Shown: positions 15,368-18,819 of the stretch, one piece after another
How positions within the stretch are numbered: the first letter of the stretch is position 1
Layout: each line of letters opens with the position of its first letter
Assembly: GCA_034180045.1 (NCBI GenBank)
Contig: JAXFOY010000017.1
Coordinates: forward strand, 1-18,819
DNA length: 18,819 bases
From: Eubacterium_B sp034180045
GTDB lineage: Bacteria; Bacillota; Clostridia; Peptostreptococcales; Anaerovoracaceae
Direction of reading: 5' to 3'
Notes under the pieces: model-generated
Seen by the model: the letters and a program-made list of their open reading frames with translations, nothing else
What the model was told of the DNA's origin: nothing
The model's database searches: none
Program-made: the position numbers and the translations under genes

Positions 15368-15751
15368 TCACCTCTGAAAAAGCTCAAATTTGACAACAGT
15401 AAACAATACTAACGAAACCATAAGCAATATCAATCCTCGCTTTACTGAAAACCCATATAGTTCTTCAGGATTTCTTTTATCGTATTTTATTCTTTTCTTT
15501 TCACCAATTTTTGTACTCATTGACACTTGTATCCTGTTGTTAGATATATAATTTTTTCCATCAATAGAATAACTGAAATTAGCCCATTTGGAATTTCCTC
15601 TTTTCACTGCTTCAGGATTAGGTTGCCAAATCGAAACAACTCTTCCAATAGTATAATCAGTATTATGCCTCGACAAAAAGTTTCGTCCTAAGTCGGCGGT
15701 TCCTAAGACCAAAAACAATATAGCAGCCAAATAAATGAAATACTTTTCCAT
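15368..15751 (-). CDS. Small membrane protein, DUF3592-like
   Basis: The 127-residue protein has a transmembrane span near the N-terminus (YFIYLAAILFLVLGTADLG), an extracytoplasmic beta-rich domain of about 70 residues, and a second span near the C-terminus (GLILLMVSLVLFTVVKF). The central motif KKRIKYDKRNPEELYG resembles the 'V.YDP.NP' element typical of DUF3592 proteins. The ATG has AGGAGG 7 bp upstream. It is the fourth gene of the GntR-ABC operon, after the permease, and is followed by the micropeptide. The function of the family is not established. Proximity suggests a role alongside the transporter. Confidence 0.7.
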   Translation of the reverse strand: MEKYFIYLAAILFLVLGTADLGRNFLSRHNTDYTIGRVVSIWQPNPEAVKRGNSKWANFSYSIDGKNYISNNRIQVSMSTKIGEKKRIKYDKRNPEELYGFSVKRGLILLMVSLVLFTVVKFELFQR

Positions 15752-15795
15752 ATCTTAGCCTCCTAATTCAAACTGATACCCAATAATACTATTCC

Positions 15796-16425
15796 CTAAT
15801 ATTCTTTTTTAATCATAATTACAATAGATAAATTTATTGTAATTCCAATGATAACAAATCCTATCAAGGCTATTCCTATTAAAATCATTGACATTGAATG
15901 CTTACCAAAAACTTCCAACATATTCATAAGAAAATATCGTTTTTCTTTTAATAAAGTTGAAAAGGTAAATATAGTGAAATATGTTATAACCATAATCAAT
16001 CTGCCTTTTTCCGCACCGTATTTAAGAATAAACGGAAGCTGAATAGTCGACATTAAAATACTTGCCACCAATGTAATAAATGAAATCAGGATTATATTAT
16101 CTATCGGCATCTTATTTTGAACTACCAATAAAACAAATAAACACACCGAACCGATTAACCCAAATGCAAAAGAAAAAAATAATTTACTAAACACATAGCT
16201 GCTCTTTTTTATAGGCATCGAAAAAGCAAATTGCTCAAAATTTGATTTCCCGTCATAGCCGAAAGCAATAGCTGTTAAAATCAACGGTATCATTGCACAG
16301 ATAAGCGGAATCATAAAAATCGCATTTTCATATATTCCATATACAGCAAATATAATGCAAATAGCAATCGTCAAGAGCAGTGTCTTTTTCAAAGTAGCTA
16401 TGTCCTTTAATATCAATGCAATCAT
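15796..16425 (-). CDS. ABC-2 type transporter permease
   Basis: The 209-residue protein has about six transmembrane segments. A cytoplasmic stretch near residue 60 (YDGKSNFEQFAFSMPIKKSSYVFSK) is characteristic of the ABC-2 permeases with the 'E.Y..SLPI.R..YV..K' motif. Its ATG overlaps the stop of the ATPase gene (TAATG), so the two are translationally coupled and form one exporter. The substrate is unknown. YtrA-regulated relatives respond to cell-envelope stress, which makes an envelope or antibiotic-related role plausible but unproven. Confidence 0.88.
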   Translation of the reverse strand: MIALILKDIATLKKTLLLTIAICIIFAVYGIYENAIFMIPLICAMIPLILTAIAFGYDGKSNFEQFAFSMPIKKSSYVFSKLFFSFAFGLIGSVCLFVLLVVQNKMPIDNIILISFITLVASILMSTIQLPFILKYGAEKGRLIMVITYFTIFTFSTLLKEKRYFLMNMLEVFGKHSMSMILIGIALIGFVIIGITINLSIVIMIKKEY

Positions 16426-17273
16426 TATCTTTTTTCTCCTTTCGCAAAATATATCATAATATCTTCAATAGACGGTTTTTGTAATCTTATTTCATCCGGA
16501 ACAAGACTCCTTTTAACGAGCAGGTCTTGCCCAAATGCGTGAACTCTTCTTCCAACAATTGCTTCTTCATCAATGTTCTTAACTTCTTCATTTGATAAAG
16601 TACATATACCATAGTTTTCCTTTAACTCATCCTTTGTTTCAACAAAAAGAATTTTACCTTCATTAATATAAACGATATAATCTGCTACCTTCTCTAAATC
16701 TGATATAATATGTGAGGAAATAAGAATCGTATGATTCTCATCTTGCATAAAGTCAAGAAGTAAATCTAAAATTTCTTCTCTTACGATTGGATCTAGCCCG
16801 CTTGTAGCTTCATCTAATATCAGAAGTTCCGCATTGTGAGATAAAGCTACTGCCATAGATAATTTCATTCTCATACCACGAGAGTATTTTTTAATCATTT
16901 GTTTTTCTGGCAAATTAAATTTCACTTTTAATTGATAGAATAAATTTTTATTCCACTTTGAATAAACTCTTGAACAAAATTTCTCTAAATCAATGGGCGT
17001 CATATCTTCCGGCACTAATAACTCATCAAACACAACACCAAGTTTATCTTTCAACTCAATGCTTTTAGGGTTATCATCTCCTAAAATTTTTATTTCTCCC
17101 CGGTCTTTATTAATCAGTCCCAACAACAATTTTATCGTTGTACTTTTACCTGCTCCGTTTTGACCTATGTAGCCAACTATCGTTCCTTTGGGAATACATA
17201 AATCTATCGGTCCCAATGTAAAATCATCAAACTTTTTAACCAAGTTTTTAATTTCAATAGCGTAATTATTCAT
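16425..17273 (-). CDS. ABC transporter ATP-binding protein
   Basis: The 282-residue ATPase has Walker A GQNGAGKST (37-45), a signature YSRGMR (130-135) in place of the canonical LSGGQ, Walker B LLILDE (150-155), the D-loop SGLDP and the switch histidine in SSHII (H188). The SRGM signature is usual in ABC-2 exporters of the YtrB type. I chose the ATG at 17273, which has GGAGGGG just upstream and overlaps the end of the GntR gene by 8 bp. A start at 17288 would lie further inside that gene. It pairs with the next permease. Confidence 0.95.
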   Translation of the reverse strand: MNNYAIEIKNLVKKFDDFTLGPIDLCIPKGTIVGYIGQNGAGKSTTIKLLLGLINKDRGEIKILGDDNPKSIELKDKLGVVFDELLVPEDMTPIDLEKFCSRVYSKWNKNLFYQLKVKFNLPEKQMIKKYSRGMRMKLSMAVALSHNAELLILDEATSGLDPIVREEILDLLLDFMQDENHTILISSHIISDLEKVADYIVYINEGKILFVETKDELKENYGICTLSNEEVKNIDEEAIVGRRVHAFGQDLLVKRSLVPDEIRLQKPSIEDIMIYFAKGEKR

Positions 17274-17646
17274 ATTTCCCCTCCACAAAGCTCTTAAGCA
17301 TCTGCACTAATTCATCATTTGCTATACCTGCAATTTCCGAAATCTCGACAACCTCTTGCAGCTTTGATTCAATTCGCTTTAAGTATTCTTCACGAATGAG
17401 TTCTTTATTCTGAGCAGCAACAAAGTTCCCTTTTCCTTGTACCGAATTAATGAAACCATCAAGTTCCAATTCATCAAAGGCTCTTTTAGCGGTAATCATA
17501 CTCACTCTAAGTTCTTTTGCCAAAAATCTAATGGATGGTAATTGTTCTCCAACCTTTAATTCTCCCGAAATAATCTGTGCCTTTATTTGATTTTTTATCT
17601 GCAAATAAATCGGAGCATCACTTGAATTATTAATCTGTATATTCAT
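17266..17646 (-). CDS. GntR-family transcriptional regulator (YtrA type)
   Basis: The 126-residue protein is an N-terminal winged helix-turn-helix of the GntR family: PIYLQIKNQIKAQIISGEL, then KVGEQLPSIRFLAKELRVS, TAKRAFDELELDGFI and VQGKGNFVA. The C-terminal domain is only about 50 helical residues, as in the YtrA subfamily, and probably serves for dimerisation. It is first in an operon with an ABC ATPase and permease, the standard YtrA context, and overlaps the ATPase start. An inverted repeat across the operon's own promoter (17678-17700) suggests autorepression, presumably relieved by a ligand or stress that cannot be told from the sequence. Confidence 0.92.
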   Translation of the reverse strand: MNIQINNSSDAPIYLQIKNQIKAQIISGELKVGEQLPSIRFLAKELRVSMITAKRAFDELELDGFINSVQGKGNFVAAQNKELIREEYLKRIESKLQEVVEISEIAGIANDELVQMLKSFVEGKYE

Positions 17647-17677
17647 CGTTCACCGCCTACTGTTAAATATGTTATAT

Positions 17678-17714
17678 CTGTTATTATTATAGTATAACAG
17701 TATGGTGAAATCAA
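17678..17714 (-). promoter_or_regulatory. Promoter and operator of the GntR-ABC operon
   Basis: On the minus strand, TTGATT (plus 17709-17714), a 17-bp spacer and a perfect TATAAT (plus 17686-17691) form the promoter. CTGTTAT and ATAACAG (17678-17684 and 17694-17700) form a perfect 7-bp inverted repeat centred on the -10 box, a likely GntR operator. A further ACTGTTA half-site follows near 17659-17665. Confidence 0.75.
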
Positions 17715-17980
17715 CCCTTAAATTTAAGAACACAAAATGATGCAGCGACAAACGGAACTGTGCTTGCAAAACATCTTATGCTCTCTTTTCAGAAACATAT
17801 TTATTTCTATTTTGAGTATATTAAGTAGTTTTCGTTCTGTACGAACTAGATACTCGTACTGCTAAAGATGACATCGCGGAAAAATCCTAAGAATTCGTAG
17901 CATACTTGAACGGTGGCAAAATGAAATAATAGTAAAAGATTAATATAATGTGAAATTCCACCGATATAAAATAGGCACAA
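17715..17980. other. Non-coding or decayed stretch
   Basis: No intact gene is seen. On the plus strand from about 17828 a broken frame reads VVFVLYELDTRTAKDD, reaches a stop after IAEKS, and continues in frame with EFVAYLNGGKMK before another stop (about 17928). Its composition looks protein-like, so it may be a gene fragment, but I cannot assign it. The rest shows no recognisable signal. Confidence 0.35.
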
Positions 17981-18028
17981 AAAAGCACATAGCTAAAAGA
18001 TTTTATTATCTAAAAGCCATGTGCTTTT
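17981..18028 (-). terminator. Intrinsic terminator hairpin
   Basis: AAAAGCACATAGCT (17981-17994) pairs with AGCCATGTGCTTTT (18015-18028), with one mismatch. A run of six T follows on the minus strand and four on the plus strand. It lies to the left of the IS256-type element and would block read-through in either direction. Confidence 0.7.
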
Positions 18029-18088
18029 ATAATATTTGAGAGTGTGAGATTTTTTCTGTAAATTAACCTTCTATGGCAGTTATTAGAA

Positions 18089-18177
18089 GAGTCTCGCCGA
18101 AATTGGGCGACTCTGTTGACAGCTTAAATATAAAATATTAGACAAGACATGTCAAGAACCGCTCAATTTATGAGCGG
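18089..18177. other. Probable left end of the IS256-type element with two hairpins
   Basis: A bulged hairpin, GAGTC-tCGCC with GGGC-GACTC (18089-18113), is followed by CTGTTGACAG. A second perfect hairpin, ACCGCTC with GAGCGGT (about 18157-18177), lies just after the transposase stop on the minus strand. The element's terminal inverted repeat should be in this stretch, but the other end is outside the window, so the border cannot be fixed. Confidence 0.4.
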
Positions 18178-18201
18178 TCCTTGTTTGTTGCTATGATTAA
18201 T

Positions 18202-18819
18202 CTAGAGTGGCATTCTGCCATCATACATTACACTGAATTCTCCATATGCCTTACCCCAGTTTCTAATAGGCTGAGTCCATTTGCTTGTAGCCTGAAGAGT
18301 CGAAAGGTACAAGGATTTCAGAAGAGCCTTATCGCTAGGAAATACAGTTCTCTGCCTATTGAGCTTCTTGTATGTGCTGTTCAGGCTCTCTATCGCATTC
18401 GTAGTATAGATTATCTTCCTCACATCTGATGAGAACTTGAAGATAGGAGTCAAAACATCCCAGTTGTTATGCCAACTCTTCATGGAATTAGGATACTTGG
18501 AATTCCATTTCTCTGTAACACGCTCTAATTGCTCCTTGCCCTTAGACTCGTCAGGAGCAAGGTATATTTTCTTAAGGTCTGCTGCAAACTCCTTCATGTC
18601 CTTGTAGGAAACGTATTTGAGGGTATTCCTCACCTGATGAACGATGCACCTTTGGTATTCCGTCTTAGGAAATGCTGTAGATATGGCTTCTTTTATTCCG
18701 GATAGACCATCAGCGCAGATTATCATAACATCCTTTACACCTCTGTTCTTAAGGCTGTTAAGTACGCCCAGCCAATACTTACTGCTCTCATTTTCACCAA
18801 TTTCAAGGCTTATTACATT
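18202..18819 (-). CDS. IS256-family transposase, C-terminal part (cut by the window edge)
   Basis: The frame is open from the right edge to the TAG at 18202, giving 205 residues of a mutator-type transposase. Visible marks are ENESSKYWLGVLNSLKNRG and the aspartate of ICADGLSGIKEAI, the second Asp of the DDE triad. QRCIVHQVRN follows, then the catalytic glutamate in TTNAIESLNSTYKKLNRQR, and the usual C-terminus WTQPIRNWGKAYGEF. The first catalytic Asp and the DNA-binding region lie beyond the window. The visible part has no frameshift or stop, so the element may be intact and recent. Confidence 0.95.
   Translation of the reverse strand, partial: NVISLEIGENESSKYWLGVLNSLKNRGVKDVMIICADGLSGIKEAISTAFPKTEYQRCIVHQVRNTLKYVSYKDMKEFAADLKKIYLAPDESKGKEQLERVTEKWNSKYPNSMKSWHNNWDVLTPIFKFSSDVRKIIYTTNAIESLNSTYKKLNRQRTVFPSDKALLKSLYLSTLQATSKWTQPIRNWGKAYGEFSVMYDGRMPL

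Noticed and set aside
18740..18819. A suspected frameshift in the IS256-type transposase near the right edge
   Set aside because: Re-reading the complement shows TAT TGG CTG GGC GTA in one continuous frame through to the edge.

Overview
The window is AT-rich and looks like a chromosomal segment of a low-GC Firmicute, most likely an anaerobic clostridial lineage. The basis is strong AGGAGG-type ribosome binding sites, C. difficile-like type I-B repeat ends (..TAAAT), a Cna-B surface protein with a sortase tail, and a YtrA-type GntR/ABC operon. The species cannot be named from the sequence.

Region 1 (1-9995) is a complete type I-B CRISPR-Cas locus of the Cst/Tneap flavour, all on the minus strand: promoter, cas6, cas8b/Cst1, cas7/Cst2 (DevR), cas5, cas3 (HD-helicase fusion), cas4, cas1, cas2, then an AT-rich leader-like stretch and an array of 19 identical 30-bp repeats that runs off the left edge. 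The genes overlap or nearly abut, so they form one operon. The cas2-side end of the array carries a degenerate repeat, and two neighbouring spacers are duplicates differing by one base at one edge.

Region 2 (9996-10198), between cas6 and the next gene, holds the most interesting object in the window. It is a tiny stand-alone crRNA gene reading away from the cas operon on the plus strand. A good sigma-A-type promoter (TTGAAA-17-TATAAT) places the start at the first base of a repeat-like sequence (24/30 identical to the array repeat). A 22-nt guide follows, then a second repeat-like sequence (22/30) and a perfect intrinsic terminator. The first 16 nt of the guide are identical to a site just upstream of the cas promoter, and that site is preceded by CCA, a plausible type I-B PAM. 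The arrangement fits a CreR/CreA-like 'CRISPR-resembling' RNA that would guide the system's own Cascade to repress its cas promoter.

Region 3 (10197-12640): a SWIM zinc-finger protein, a class I SAM-dependent methyltransferase and a small membrane protein, all minus strand. Region 4 (12700-15153): a secreted Cna-B surface protein with its own promoter, and a truncated transposase remnant. Region 5 (15237-17714): a GntR-ABC ATPase-permease-membrane protein-micropeptide operon with a promoter embedded in an inverted-repeat operator. Region 6 (17715-18819): decayed non-coding sequence, a terminator, and the C-terminal part of an IS256-family transposase that runs off the right edge.
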